Positions 16,759 to 26,040 are shown, counted from the first letter of the stretch. The stretch is DNA of 64,000 nt from Streptomyces sp. CBMA152 (GCF_014596475.1 NZ_MECJ01000038.1:1-64000); one strand, 5' to 3'. Numbers and translations: made by a program. The notes: generated by a model not told the origin, from the sequence alone.

Positions 16759-18864
16759 ATGCTGGAGACGCTGTCGGTGTCGGCGGTCACGGCGGTGCTC
16801 GGCGCCGTCGGATCCGGGATGGCGAACGAGGCGGGCAAGCGGGCCTGGGAGTCTGCGGGCGGCCTGGTGCGGCGCGTCGCGGGCCGCGAGGTGCCCGCGC
16901 CCCGGGACCCCGCTGAACTGGAGGCGGTGGCACGGCTGGTGCGCGAGGGCGCCCGCCGCGACCCGGACCTCGCCCGCGCGTGGTCGGCCTTCGCCCGCAC
17001 CGCACCGACGCCCGGACTCGCCCTCGGCGTCCCCCAACTCCCCGCCTCCACACGGTTCTTCACCGACCGCAAGGAAGCCCTGAAGGCCCTCGACAAGGAA
17101 GCCGACCGCAAGGCCGACGGCCGCCCCCGGCTCGTCCTGCTGTACGGCCCCGAGGGCATCGGGACCAGCGCGCTCGCCCTGCACTGGGGATGCCGCGAGG
17201 CCGCGCGCTTCCCCGACGGACAGCTCCACCTCGATCTGCGCGGCGGTTCCGCGGCGGGCGCCCTCGACGCCGCCACCGCCCTGCGGCTGCTCCTGGACCG
17301 GCTGGGCATGGCGCGCGAGGAGATCCCGCCGGGCGCGGACGGGCGGGCGGACGCGCTGCGGCGCACGGTGGCCGGGCGGCGGCTGCTCATCGTCCTCGAC
17401 CACGCCCATTCGGCCGCGCAGATCCGGCCGTTGCTCACCTCGGCGCCCGGCGTGTTCACCGTCGTCGTCTCCCGGCGCCCGCTCGCGGGTCTGGACGCGG
17501 TACCGGTCGCCGTCGGCCCGCTCACCGACAAGGACGCGGTCCGGCTGCTGACCCAGGTGGCGGGCAAGCAGGCGGTGGCCGAGGCGAAGGCGGCGCTGCC
17601 GGGGGTGCTGCGGCGCTGCGCGGGCTCGCCGTACGCCCTGCGCGCGGCCGCGCCCCGGCTCCTCGACACCTCGGCGGCGCCGTCCCCGGACGACCCGGTG
17701 CGTACCGCCGTCGAGGACACATACCGCACCCTGGAGCCCGCCACCGCCCGCGCCTACCGGCTGCTCGCGCTGCGCGCCTGGCCCGCGATCGGCCCGGACG
17801 CGGCCGCCGCGACGCTGGACGTGCCCCGGGACGAGGCCGCCGTGCAGCTCGCCGAACTCGTGGAGTCGAGGCTCCTGGAGCAGGACGGCGAGCGCTGCCG
17901 CTACCGCCCCGGCGTCCGCGCGCACGCCGAGGCCGCCGCCGTCCACGAGGACGGGATCGCGGCCTGCTCGGCCGCGCTGCGGCGGGCCGTGGCGTGGTAC
18001 GCGGACTTCGCGGTACGGGCGAGCCTCGCCGCACTCAGCCAGAGCTGGCGCATCGGCGCCCGGGCCGGCGCACTGCGCGCGGGCGACTACCGCGACGCGG
18101 GCGAGGCGCTGGACGCGCTCCGCGCCGAGCTCGGCAATCTGCTCGAAGCGGTGTACGCGGCCGAGGAGTTCGGCGACACGGACGCGGTGTGCGAGCTGAA
18201 CGAGGCGCTGTGGCCGCTCCAGCTCAAGATGGGCTGCCACGACGAACTCCTGCCCGCGCTACGGGCGGGCGTCCGCGCCGCCGACGCCCGCGACCCCGAC
18301 TCGCGCGCGGCCGGACGCATGCACACCCTCCTCGGCCTCGACCTGACCGAACTCGGGCGCTGGGACGAGGCGGAGGCGGAGTTCCTGGCCGCCGCCGAGG
18401 CGGAGCGGCGCGCCGGACACGTACGCGGGCGGGCCACCGCCGTGGAGTCCCTCGGCCTGCTGCGGCTGCGGCAGTGGCGCTTCGAGGAGGCGTACGAACG
18501 GTTCGAGGAGGCGGACGCTTTGCTCGCCGGGATCGGCCCCGACGACGAGGGCGCGGCCGATCTGCCGCGCGCCCGCGCCCTGTTGGAGCGCCACCGGGGC
18601 CGGGCGCTGCGCGGCCAGGGCAGGCGGCCCGAGGCGATCGCGCGCCTTGAGCTTGCCCTGCGCTTCTTCCGCGAGACGGCCGAGCCGTACAACACGGCCC
18701 GTACGCTCACCGACCTGGCCGAGACCCATCTCGACGGCGACGACGCGGTGGCCGCGCTGCCACTGATCGACGAGGCGATCGCGGCCCTGGAGAAGGACCG
18801 CGCGGCCTACCATCTCGCCCGGCTGCGGGCCCTGCGCGAGCGCTGCGTCAGCGCAGCACCCTGA
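16759..18864 (+). CDS. STAND NTPase with C-terminal TPR repeats
   Basis: A 701-aa cytoplasmic signalling protein. An N-terminal helical region (1-90) precedes an NB-ARC-like core. Its P-loop reads GPEGIGTS at 130-137, where the usual Lys is Thr136. Walker B LLIVLDHA is at 209-216 and the winged-helix part lies around 330-400. Residues after about 465 form tetratricopeptide repeats (GRWDEAEAEFLAAAEAERRAG and later units). STAND proteins act as nucleotide-dependent switches that bind a ligand or partner through the TPRs. The loss of the P-loop Lys suggests altered or absent ATP hydrolysis. Its end overlaps the convergent gene by 17 bases. Confidence 0.78.
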   Translation: MLETLSVSAVTAVLGAVGSGMANEAGKRAWESAGGLVRRVAGREVPAPRDPAELEAVARLVREGARRDPDLARAWSAFARTAPTPGLALGVPQLPASTRFFTDRKEALKALDKEADRKADGRPRLVLLYGPEGIGTSALALHWGCREAARFPDGQLHLDLRGGSAAGALDAATALRLLLDRLGMAREEIPPGADGRADALRRTVAGRRLLIVLDHAHSAAQIRPLLTSAPGVFTVVVSRRPLAGLDAVPVAVGPLTDKDAVRLLTQVAGKQAVAEAKAALPGVLRRCAGSPYALRAAAPRLLDTSAAPSPDDPVRTAVEDTYRTLEPATARAYRLLALRAWPAIGPDAAAATLDVPRDEAAVQLAELVESRLLEQDGERCRYRPGVRAHAEAAAVHEDGIAACSAALRRAVAWYADFAVRASLAALSQSWRIGARAGALRAGDYRDAGEALDALRAELGNLLEAVYAAEEFGDTDAVCELNEALWPLQLKMGCHDELLPALRAGVRAADARDPDSRAAGRMHTLLGLDLTELGRWDEAEAEFLAAAEAERRAGHVRGRATAVESLGLLRLRQWRFEEAYERFEEADALLAGIGPDDEGAADLPRARALLERHRGRALRGQGRRPEAIARLELALRFFRETAEPYNTARTLTDLAETHLDGDDAVAALPLIDEAIAALEKDRAAYHLARLRALRERCVSAAP

Positions 18865-20661
18865 CCTGGTGGGCGACCGCACCCGTCCGTACCGTCAGCC
18901 CCCGCTCGGTCAGTTCGTCGAGCGACTTGCCCGCCGCGAGCCAGGCGTGCAGGGCCGAGGCGTACGCGGCCGGGTCGGGCCCGCCCCGGTCGCCTTCAAG
19001 GCGTACGAGTGCGCCCGCGCGGGTGCGTACGGTGCAGGAGGTGGCGTCGGTGACATACGCGGCGAGGGCGCAGCCGGGATGGCGGGCGAGGGCTTCGGCG
19101 GCGCGCTCTTCGGGCGGGCCCAGCCGCGGGTCGTCGGGCGCTCCATGGCCCAACACCACATCGGCCAGGTCGAGTTGACCGGGGTCGCGGGTCTCTTCGT
19201 GCACGGCGGTGTGCAGCTCGCCGTCCCCGACGGGCTCGTACGCGGGATCGGCATGGCGGGTGACGGTCACCTCGCCGTCGCCCAGAAGTCGGGTGAGGAC
19301 GCGCATGGGCGCGGTGCGCAGCGGCGGTTCGTACGGGGGCAGCGGAAGGCGTTCCAGCAGGGCGGGCCCGGTGGGTTCGGGGATGCCGATGAGCGAGTAG
19401 AACAGCGTCCTCAGCCGGGCGGCGGACTCGCCGGGCACGGCGGTGGTCAGCGCGGCGGGTCCGGGCAGCGGCCGGTGTGCGGCGAGGAGGCGTTCGAGCC
19501 GGCCGAGGAGCGGCGTGTACGGGTCGAGGCGCGGGGCGTCGCGCACGAAGGCGGCCACGGGGGAGTGCGGGTCGAGCCCGTCGAGCGGGGCGGCGCCGAG
19601 CAGCACCGGGGTGCCGAGCGCGGCGGCGTAGTAGCTGACGGACCCGTGGTCGCCGATGACCGCGTCGGCCGCGAGGAGCGCCTGGCGCCAGCCGTCGAGC
19701 GGGTCCACGAGGGCCAGTCCGCCGCGCCGGGCGCGGTCGAGCCAGGACCGGATCTGGCCGGGGCCGTGGCCGTGCCAGATGTTGGGGTGCAGCACGGCGG
19801 CGAGCCGGTACTCGTCGGCGGGGAGTTCGGCGGTGAGCCGGGGCAGCAGTGCGGGCAGTACGTCGTCGCCCGCGTCACCGAACAGGGACTCGGGGTTCCA
19901 GGTCGAGTTCAGCAGGACGAGCCGCTGGCCCCGGTGCACGCCGAGCGCCCGGCGGAACGACTCTCGCCGGGGCCGGGCCGCGAGGATCCGGTCGAAGCAG
20001 GGGTCCCCGGCGAGCACGGCGGTCGGCGCGGCCTGCGGGCAGTGCGCCCGCAGCCGCTCCAGCTGTTCGGGGTGGGAGAGCACCATGGCGTCGGCGACGG
20101 GCCGCCCGTCGTGCAGCAGCCACGACGGCGAAAGCCCGAACACGGGCGCGCCCTGCATGCCCTGTTCGGCTCCCGGCTCCCGGCTCCCGGCTCCCGGCTC
20201 CCGGCTCCCGGCTCCCGGCTCCCGGCTCCCGGCTCCCGGCTCCCGGCTCCCGGTGTGGCCAGCGTTTTATTGTAGCCAGCGCCGTGTGAAAGCACCGCCA
20301 ACTTCCCCGAAATACGGTGCAGTTGACCGCCGAAGCTGGCCGTGACGGCGAGGTCGACCGGAGTCCGTACGGCCTGCTCCCACGGCAGCACCGGCACCCC
20401 GGTCTCCGCCAGCAGCTCGGCCACCCCCGCCTCGAACGCGGACGACCCCGTACACGTGGCGAGCAGCTGCACGCGCAGGTCGTCGTGGAAGAGCGGCAGG
20501 ACATCGAGCAGCCGGGTTGCCGAGGTCACGTTGTGGATCACGAACAGCACCCGGCGGCAGCGCCCGCGCGTCGCCCACCGGGCCGCGTCGTCGCCGACCG
20601 GCACCCGTATCCCACGCACTCCCGCCCGCGCCACCCGTACCCCCCTCTTCGCGCTGCGCAC
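18848..20661 (-). pseudogene. Glycosyltransferase-like (CDP-glycerol transferase-type) gene, frame broken by heptanucleotide repeat
   Basis: Two pieces of one protein lie in different frames. The N-terminal piece (GTG 20661 to about 20252) has a nucleotide-sugar-enzyme-like start (RRVLFVIHNVTSATRLLDVL) and ends in LAVLSHGAGYNK. The C-terminal piece (to 18848) resumes with GAPVFGLSPSWLLHDGRP and contains GDHGSVSYYAAALGTPVLL, the conserved donor-binding region of GT-B CDP-glycerol glycerophosphotransferase-like enzymes. Between them are 12 copies of a 7-base repeat. In the N-terminal frame, translation passes through the repeat as GAGSREP units and ends at 19909 as a 250-aa product. Repeat numbers of 10 or 13 would restore one frame of about 600 codons. 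It may be a switchable gene, a pseudogene or a sequencing error. Confidence 0.65.
20168..20251. repeat. Heptanucleotide tandem repeat, 12 perfect copies
   Basis: GGCTCCC (GGGAGCC on the coding strand) is repeated 12 times without a mismatch over 84 bases, inside a reading frame. The unit is not a multiple of three, so each gain or loss of a copy changes the frame. Confidence 0.95.
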
Positions 20662-20818
20662 ACCTTAGACAATGGGAGGGCGACACTTCGCAAGCCGACG
20701 CGGCGGGTGACGCGAGTGAAGCGGGAGCGCGCGAGGGGCGCGCGTGAAGCTCGGCTGTTGCCCCGCTTAAGAAATCCTCGATGGACGGGAACGCTCCCGC
20801 TCGGCAGATTAGTGATCA

Positions 20819-20834
20819 GCCATGGATCCATGGC
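20819..20834. promoter_or_regulatory. Perfect 16-bp palindrome upstream of tdh
   Basis: GCCATGGATCCATGGC ends 37 bases before the tdh start codon. A second inverted repeat, CGGGA-ACGC-TCCCG, lies at 20786-20799. It is a possible operator for threonine catabolism; no regulator is assigned. Confidence 0.35.
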
Positions 20835-20871
20835 CTTTCGCCCCCTTTGTACGCGCCCGGGAGCCCCGCCC

Positions 20872-21900
20872 ATGAAGGCCCTTGTCAAGCAGCACGCCGA
20901 ACCCGGACTGTGGCTCATGGACGTCCCGGAGCCGGAGTACGGAGCCGGTGATGTGCTGATCAAGGTGCTGCGCACCGGCATCTGCGGCACCGACCTGCAC
21001 ATCCGCTCCTGGGACGGCTGGGCGCAGGGCGCGGTGAAGACCCCTCTCGTCCTCGGCCACGAGTTCGTCGGCGAGGTCGCGGCGATCGGCGCGGACGTCC
21101 GGGACATCGCGGTCGGCGACCTGGTCAGCGGCGAGGGCCACCTGGTCTGCGGCAAGTGCCGCAACTGTCTCGCGGGCCGGCGCCACCTGTGCCGCTCCAC
21201 CATCGGCCTGGGCGTGGGCCGCAACGGCGCCTTCGCGGAGTTCGTGGCGCTGCCCGCCTCCAACGTGTGGGTGCACCGCACTCCGGTGGACCTCGACGTC
21301 GCCGCGATCTTCGACCCGTTCGGCAACGCCGTGCACACCGCGCTCTCCTTCCCGCTGGTCGGCGAGGACGTCCTGATCACCGGCGCGGGCCCGATCGGCA
21401 TCATGGCCGCCGCCGTGGCCAAGCACGCGGGCGCCCGTAACGTCGTGATCACCGACGTCAGCCCCGAGCGCCTGGAGATCGCCCGCAAGGCCGGAGCGAC
21501 CCTCGCCGTGAACGTGGCGCAGTCCTCGATCGCGGACGCGCAGCGCCAGCTCGGTCTGCGCGAGGGCTTCGACATCGGTCTGGAGATGTCCGGCCGCGCC
21601 GAGGCCATGCGCGACATGATCGACAACATGACGCACGGCGGCCGCATCGCGATGCTCGGCCTGCCCGCCCAGGAGTTCGCGGTCGACTGGTCGAAGATCG
21701 TCACCTCGATGATCACGGTCAAGGGCATCTACGGCCGTGAGATGTTCGAGACGTGGTACGCGATGACGGTGCTGCTCGAAGGCGGCCTCGACCTCAGCCC
21801 CGTGATCACCGGCAGCTACGGCTACCAGGACTTCGACGCGGCCTTCGACGAGGCGGCCACCGCCCGCAGTGGCAAGATCATCCTCGACTGGACCGTCTGA
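20872..21900 (+). CDS. tdh: L-threonine 3-dehydrogenase
   Basis: A 342-aa zinc-dependent medium-chain dehydrogenase that oxidises L-threonine to 2-amino-3-ketobutyrate with NAD. Catalytic zinc ligands Cys38 (TGICGTDLH) and His63-Glu64 (LGHEF) are present. The four-cysteine structural zinc loop (CGKCRNCLAGRRHLC) and the NAD fold GAGPIGIMAAAVAKHAGA are also visible. Length equals the E. coli enzyme. The product is unstable and is passed to Kbl, encoded 41 bases downstream. Confidence 0.95.
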   Translation: MKALVKQHAEPGLWLMDVPEPEYGAGDVLIKVLRTGICGTDLHIRSWDGWAQGAVKTPLVLGHEFVGEVAAIGADVRDIAVGDLVSGEGHLVCGKCRNCLAGRRHLCRSTIGLGVGRNGAFAEFVALPASNVWVHRTPVDLDVAAIFDPFGNAVHTALSFPLVGEDVLITGAGPIGIMAAAVAKHAGARNVVITDVSPERLEIARKAGATLAVNVAQSSIADAQRQLGLREGFDIGLEMSGRAEAMRDMIDNMTHGGRIAMLGLPAQEFAVDWSKIVTSMITVKGIYGREMFETWYAMTVLLEGGLDLSPVITGSYGYQDFDAAFDEAATARSGKIILDWTV

Positions 21901-21941
21901 GTCCCCTTCTCGGCAGCTACTCGGCATCTAGGAGCCTGAGC

Positions 21942-23123
21942 ATGTACGCGTCCGTCCGCGACGACCTCAAGAACACCCTCGACGAGATCCGCGAGGCCGG
22001 CCTCTTCAAGCCCGAGCGGGTGATCTCCTCCCCGCAGAACGCCTCGGTCGCCGTCCCGACCGGCGAGGTCCTGAACTTCTGCGCCAACAACTACCTGGGC
22101 CTCGCCGACCACCCCGAGGTGATCACCGCCGCCAAGGAGGCGCTGGACCGCTGGGGCTACGGCATGGCCTCGGTCCGCTTCATCTGCGGCACCCAGGACG
22201 TCCACAAGGAGCTGGAGGCGCGCCTGTCGGCGTTCCTCGGCCAGGAGGACACGATCCTCTACTCGTCCTGCTTCGACGCCAACGGCGGTGTCTTCGAGAC
22301 CCTGCTCGGCGCCGAGGACGCGGTGATCTCCGACGCCCTCAACCACGCCTCGATCATCGACGGCATCCGCCTGTCCAAGGCCGCGCGCTACCGCTACGCC
22401 AACCGCGACATGGCCGAGCTGGAGGCGAAGCTCAAGGAGGCGTCGGGCGCCCGCCGCCGCCTCATCGTCACCGACGGTGTCTTCTCGATGGACGGCTATG
22501 TCGCCCCGCTCCAGGAGATCTGCGACCTCGCCGACCGCTACGACGCGATGGTCATGGTCGACGACTCGCACGCGGTGGGCTTCGTGGGCCCCGGCGGGCG
22601 TGGCACGCCCGAGCTGCACGGCGTGATGGACCGCGTCGACATCATCACCGGCACCCTCGGCAAGGCGCTCGGCGGCGCCTCCGGCGGCTATGTCGCGGCC
22701 CGCGCCGAGATCGTCGCCCTGCTGCGCCAGCGCTCGCGCCCGTACCTGTTCTCGAACTCGCTGGCCCCGGTGATCGCGGCCGCCTCCCTCAAGGTCCTCG
22801 ACCTCCTTGAGTCGGCGGGCGACCTGCGCGACAAGCTCGCGGCCAACACCTCGCTCTTCCGTACGAAGATGACCGAGGCGGGCTTCGAGATCCTGCCCGG
22901 CGACCACGCCATCGCGCCCGTCATGATCGGCGACGCCGCTGAGGCCGCCCGCATGGCAGAGCTGCTGCTTGAGCGCGGTGTGTACGTGATCGGCTTCTCC
23001 TACCCGGTCGTCCCGATGGGCCAGGCCCGTATCCGGGTCCAGCTCTCGGCCGCCCACTCCACGGCGGACGTGGAGCAGGCCGTGGCGGCGTTCGTCGACG
23101 CCCGGGCGACAATGGCCGGGTGA
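21942..23123 (+). CDS. kbl: Glycine C-acetyltransferase (2-amino-3-ketobutyrate CoA ligase)
   Basis: A 393-aa PLP enzyme of the alpha-oxoamine synthase family. It cleaves 2-amino-3-ketobutyrate with CoA to glycine and acetyl-CoA, completing threonine breakdown begun by Tdh. The PLP-binding Lys241 is seen in TGTLGKALGGASGG, and DDSHAVGFVG and NNYLGLADHP are family hallmarks. AGGAG stands seven bases before the ATG. The stop overlaps the start of the LysR gene (GTGA). Confidence 0.95.
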   Translation: MYASVRDDLKNTLDEIREAGLFKPERVISSPQNASVAVPTGEVLNFCANNYLGLADHPEVITAAKEALDRWGYGMASVRFICGTQDVHKELEARLSAFLGQEDTILYSSCFDANGGVFETLLGAEDAVISDALNHASIIDGIRLSKAARYRYANRDMAELEAKLKEASGARRRLIVTDGVFSMDGYVAPLQEICDLADRYDAMVMVDDSHAVGFVGPGGRGTPELHGVMDRVDIITGTLGKALGGASGGYVAARAEIVALLRQRSRPYLFSNSLAPVIAAASLKVLDLLESAGDLRDKLAANTSLFRTKMTEAGFEILPGDHAIAPVMIGDAAEAARMAELLLERGVYVIGFSYPVVPMGQARIRVQLSAAHSTADVEQAVAAFVDARATMAG

Positions 23124-24034
23124 TCGACCCGCGCCGGCTCCGTATCCTGCGCGCCGCGGCGGACCACCGTACGGTGACCGCCGCGGCCGCAGCGCTTTAT
23201 CTGACCCCTTCGGCCGTCTCCCAGCAGCTCGCCGCCCTGGAGCAGGAGACCGGCCACACGCTGCTGATCCGCAGCGGCAAGGGCGTACGGCTCACCGCGG
23301 CCGGTGAGATCCTGCTGGAGCACGCCAACGCGGTCCTCGCGCAGCTGGAGCGGGCCGAGGCGGAGCTGGCCGCGTACGCGGGCGGCGAGGCCGGAGACGT
23401 GACGGTGACGGCCTTCGCGACCGGTATCGCCGAGGTGCTGGCCCCGGCCGTGGCCCGGCTGCGCGGGACACACCCCATGATCCGGGTGCGGGTGCGGGAC
23501 GTGGAGGGCGACGAGTCGCTGCCGATGGTCCTGGACGGGGAGGCGGATCTCGCCCTCGCCGTCGAGTACCGGGGCGCGCCCCGCGAGGACGACCGGCGCC
23601 TGGTCCGGGTCCCGCTCTACGCCGAGCCCTTCGACGCGGTGCTCCCCGCCGACCACCCGCTGGCGCACGCGCCCGAGGTGCGGCTCTCGGCCCTGTCCGA
23701 GGACGACTGGATCGGCCCCTACCCCGGCAACCCGTGCCACGACGTGGTGCTCCTCGCCTGTGAACTCGCGGGATTCGAACCGAAGTTGATCCACTCCTCG
23801 GACGACTTCCGCGCGGTGGCGGCGCTCGCCGGAGCGGGCGCGGGCGTGGCGCTGGTGCCCCGCTCGGCCCTGCGCGGCATGGAGCAGAAGAACACGGTGG
23901 TACGCCCGGTGGCGGGCCCGGCCGCCACCCGCCGGGTCTTCGCGGCGGTACGCAGTGGCGCCGAGCACCATCCGCTGCTCAGGCCGGTCCTGGAAGCGCT
24001 GGTCAGGGCGGCGCAGGGGTTGACGACGGGCTGA
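23120..24034 (+). CDS. LysR-family transcriptional regulator coupled to tdh-kbl
   Basis: A 304-aa regulator. The N-terminal winged helix-turn-helix (RRLRILRAAADHRTVTAAAAALYLTPSAVSQQLAALE) is followed by a periplasmic-binding-like effector domain from about residue 90. The GTG start overlaps the kbl stop, so it is made together with the threonine enzymes and may control them or a nearby gene. LysR genes are more often divergent from their target, so this placement is only suggestive. Confidence 0.85.
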   Translation: MIDPRRLRILRAAADHRTVTAAAAALYLTPSAVSQQLAALEQETGHTLLIRSGKGVRLTAAGEILLEHANAVLAQLERAEAELAAYAGGEAGDVTVTAFATGIAEVLAPAVARLRGTHPMIRVRVRDVEGDESLPMVLDGEADLALAVEYRGAPREDDRRLVRVPLYAEPFDAVLPADHPLAHAPEVRLSALSEDDWIGPYPGNPCHDVVLLACELAGFEPKLIHSSDDFRAVAALAGAGAGVALVPRSALRGMEQKNTVVRPVAGPAATRRVFAAVRSGAEHHPLLRPVLEALVRAAQGLTTG

Positions 24035-24103
24035 GCCCGCGCCGGGGACGGCGGTCCATGGGGCCGGGGAAGACGTCCCAGCCCGGGTCGGCGAGTGCGC
24101 GCG

Positions 24104-24538
24104 TCAGTTCCATGCCGGTGCCGTTCCAGTCAGCTGGCAAACCACCAGGTACAGCGGGATCGGAGGGGTGTACGGGGTCGGGCCGTCCGGGGTGTGGATC
24201 AGCCGGCGGCCGACGGTCTCCGGGACGCGGGCGCCCGGGGCGTAACGGGCCGGATGCGGCCAGGTCAGATCGTGGTCCGAGCCGGCGGGGACCAGCCACC
24301 ACCAGCAGTCCGGGTCCGCGTAGACGCAGCCCGGGCGCGGCAGCCGGGACAGCACCCGGAAGCCGTATGCGGCGGGCACGCCCACCGCGTCGATGCCCTG
24401 AAGCGCCGGGAGCGACGGCGGCGGCACCAGTATGCCGCCGCCGATCGCTCCGGCGCCCCCGTGCGAGCCAGGCCCCCAAGGCCCCCCAGCCTGTTCCTGG
24501 CCGCCTCTGGACAGAAGAGTCCGTGAACCTCTCAACAC
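24104..24538 (-). CDS. Conserved Streptomyces hypothetical protein
   Basis: About 144 aa, function unknown. The conserved part is the last 115 residues: GGGILVPPPSLPALQGIDAV, LSRLPRPGCVYADPDCWWW, PETVGRRLIHTPDGP and a terminal TGTAPAWN. Similar small proteins commonly stand beside HATPase/XRE/DUF397 modules in Streptomyces (recollection, not checked). The start is uncertain: GTG 24538 overlaps the end of the ATPase gene and TTG 24535 is an alternative. High-GC shadow frames make the N-terminus doubtful. Confidence 0.6.
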   Translation of the reverse strand: MLRGSRTLLSRGGQEQAGGPWGPGSHGGAGAIGGGILVPPPSLPALQGIDAVGVPAAYGFRVLSRLPRPGCVYADPDCWWWLVPAGSDHDLTWPHPARYAPGARVPETVGRRLIHTPDGPTPYTPPIPLYLVVCQLTGTAPAWN

Positions 24539-25044
24539 GCTCGGCCCGCCCCGAGCCGGGCCCAGACGATGCGCCCCGGGCCGTGCGGAACGTCGTGCGC
24601 GCCCCATGCCACGCTGAGCGCGTCGACCAGCAGCAGCCCGCGCCCGCGCTCCTCGCTCGCGGCCGCGTCGCACAGGGTGGGCCCGCCGGCCCCGTACCCC
24701 TGGTCGCGGACGGCGACCGTCAACTGGCCGTCGGTGAAGCAGAGTTCGCAGGACACCTGGGTGCCCGCGGTGTGGACGACGGCGTTGGTGACGAGTTCCG
24801 AGATGACCAGGGCCGCCTCGTCGCCCAGCTCCTCGCCCAGGCCCCAGCGGGTCACGAGCTCGGCGGTGTGGTGACGGGCGGCGCCGACGGACTCGGGGCG
24901 AGCGGTCAGCTCGAACGAGTACCGGCGGACATCGGCGACGGAGACAGCGGGAGCCGCGGCTATGAGCTGCGGGACGAGCGCGTTACCAAGTGCCACGACC
25001 GGTTCCTCACAGTGGGGAAGCGGCGTCGCGCGCGACAGCCGCAT
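24532..25044 (-). CDS. ATP-binding protein, RsbW/SpoIIAB-like HATPase
   Basis: A 170-aa protein with a GHKL-type ATPase domain. The N box is in ELVTNAVVHTA (about 84-94), with RDQGYGAGGP and EERGRGLLLVDAL as the later ATP-lid motifs. It has no sensor or dimerisation domain, as in the many small anti-sigma-like kinases of Streptomyces. It lies divergent from an XRE/DUF5753 gene that is followed by DUF397, the classic regulatory trio. A direct role as kinase or anti-sigma factor is inferred. Confidence 0.82.
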   Translation of the reverse strand: MRLSRATPLPHCEEPVVALGNALVPQLIAAAPAVSVADVRRYSFELTARPESVGAARHHTAELVTRWGLGEELGDEAALVISELVTNAVVHTAGTQVSCELCFTDGQLTVAVRDQGYGAGGPTLCDAAASEERGRGLLLVDALSVAWGAHDVPHGPGRIVWARLGAGRAC

Positions 25045-25096
25045 GTGCTGGCGTTCACCGCCCTACCTTCCACCCATCCGTGACACTTGGCAAGGG

Positions 25097-25119
25097 GCAC
25101 TCTGAAAAATGCAGAGTGC
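25097..25119. promoter_or_regulatory. Inverted repeat between divergent regulatory genes
   Basis: GCACTCTG-AAAAATG-CAGAGTGC, perfect 8-bp arms, in the 135-base spacer between the ATPase gene and the XRE gene. Its centre is AT-rich against a GC-rich background, as expected for an operator over a promoter. Confidence 0.45.
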
Positions 25120-25179
25120 TGTTTTCTGCGCTGAGGTGGCATGGCACACTGCTCGGCAACAGGGTTAGGGGAGGAAGAC

Positions 25180-26040
25180 GTGAGTGAACCCCGGTCCGCC
25201 CCGACCGTGGGGCAGGTCGTGCTGGGCAGACGCCTGCAGGACCTGCGTGAGCGGGCCGGCCTCAAGCGCGAAGAGGCGGCGAAGGTGCTGCGCGTCGCCC
25301 CGGCCACGATCCGCCGGATGGAGACGGCCGAGGTCGCGCTGAAGATCCCGTACGTACAGCTGCTGCTCAAGGCGTACGGCATCGGCGACGAGGAGACCGA
25401 CGGGTTCGTCGCGCTCGCCGAGGAGGCCAACAAGCCGGGGTGGTGGCAGCGCTTCCACGACATCCTGCCCGACTGGTTCAGCATGTACGTGAGCCTGGAG
25501 GGGGCCGCGTCGCTCATCCGGACGTACGAGCCGCACTTCGTTCCGGGACTGCTCCAGACCGAGGACTACGCGCGTTCCGTGATGATCAGCGGCGCGCTCG
25601 GGGCGACCAAACCCGCCGACATAGACCGGCATGTGGCGCTGCGCATGGAGCGCCAGTCGCTGCTCACCCGGCCGGACGCCCCGCGCTTCTGGGCGATCAT
25701 GGACGAGACCGTGGTGCGCCGCCCGGTCGGCAGCCGGGCCGTGCTGCGCGGGCAGCTCGACCGGCTCCTCGAAGCCGCCGAACTGCCCCATGTGACGCTC
25801 CAGATGGCGGAGTTCGCGACCGGTCACCACCCGGGGACGTACGGCCCGTTCGTCCTGTTCAGATTCGCCGTGCCGGAGCTCCCGGACATGGTCTACAGCG
25901 AGTACCTGACGGGAGCCGTCTATCTCGACGCGCGCCCCGAGGTGGCGACCCACCTCGAAGTCATGGATCGCATGGCGGCCCAGGCCGCGACTGCGCAACG
26001 CACGAAGGAGATCCTGGCGGATCTCCGCGAGGAGCTGTGA
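25180..26040 (+). CDS. WhiJ-like XRE regulator with DUF5753
   Basis: A 286-aa regulator. The N-terminal XRE helix-turn-helix (RLQDLRERAGLKREEAAKVLRVAPATIRRMETAE) is followed by a DUF5753 sensor domain with the conserved YEPHFVPGLLQTEDYAR and GPFVLFRFAVPELPDMVYSE. GTG 25180 directly follows GGGGAGGAA and is preferred over an ATG at 25141 with no ribosome site. Proteins of this type (WhiJ family) repress development genes in Streptomyces and work with the DUF397 protein encoded next, which starts at the base after the stop. Confidence 0.88.
   Translation: MSEPRSAPTVGQVVLGRRLQDLRERAGLKREEAAKVLRVAPATIRRMETAEVALKIPYVQLLLKAYGIGDEETDGFVALAEEANKPGWWQRFHDILPDWFSMYVSLEGAASLIRTYEPHFVPGLLQTEDYARSVMISGALGATKPADIDRHVALRMERQSLLTRPDAPRFWAIMDETVVRRPVGSRAVLRGQLDRLLEAAELPHVTLQMAEFATGHHPGTYGPFVLFRFAVPELPDMVYSEYLTGAVYLDARPEVATHLEVMDRMAAQAATAQRTKEILADLREEL

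Noticed and set aside
20168..20251. CRISPR-like array
   Set aside because: The unit is seven bases with no spacers, a simple tandem repeat.
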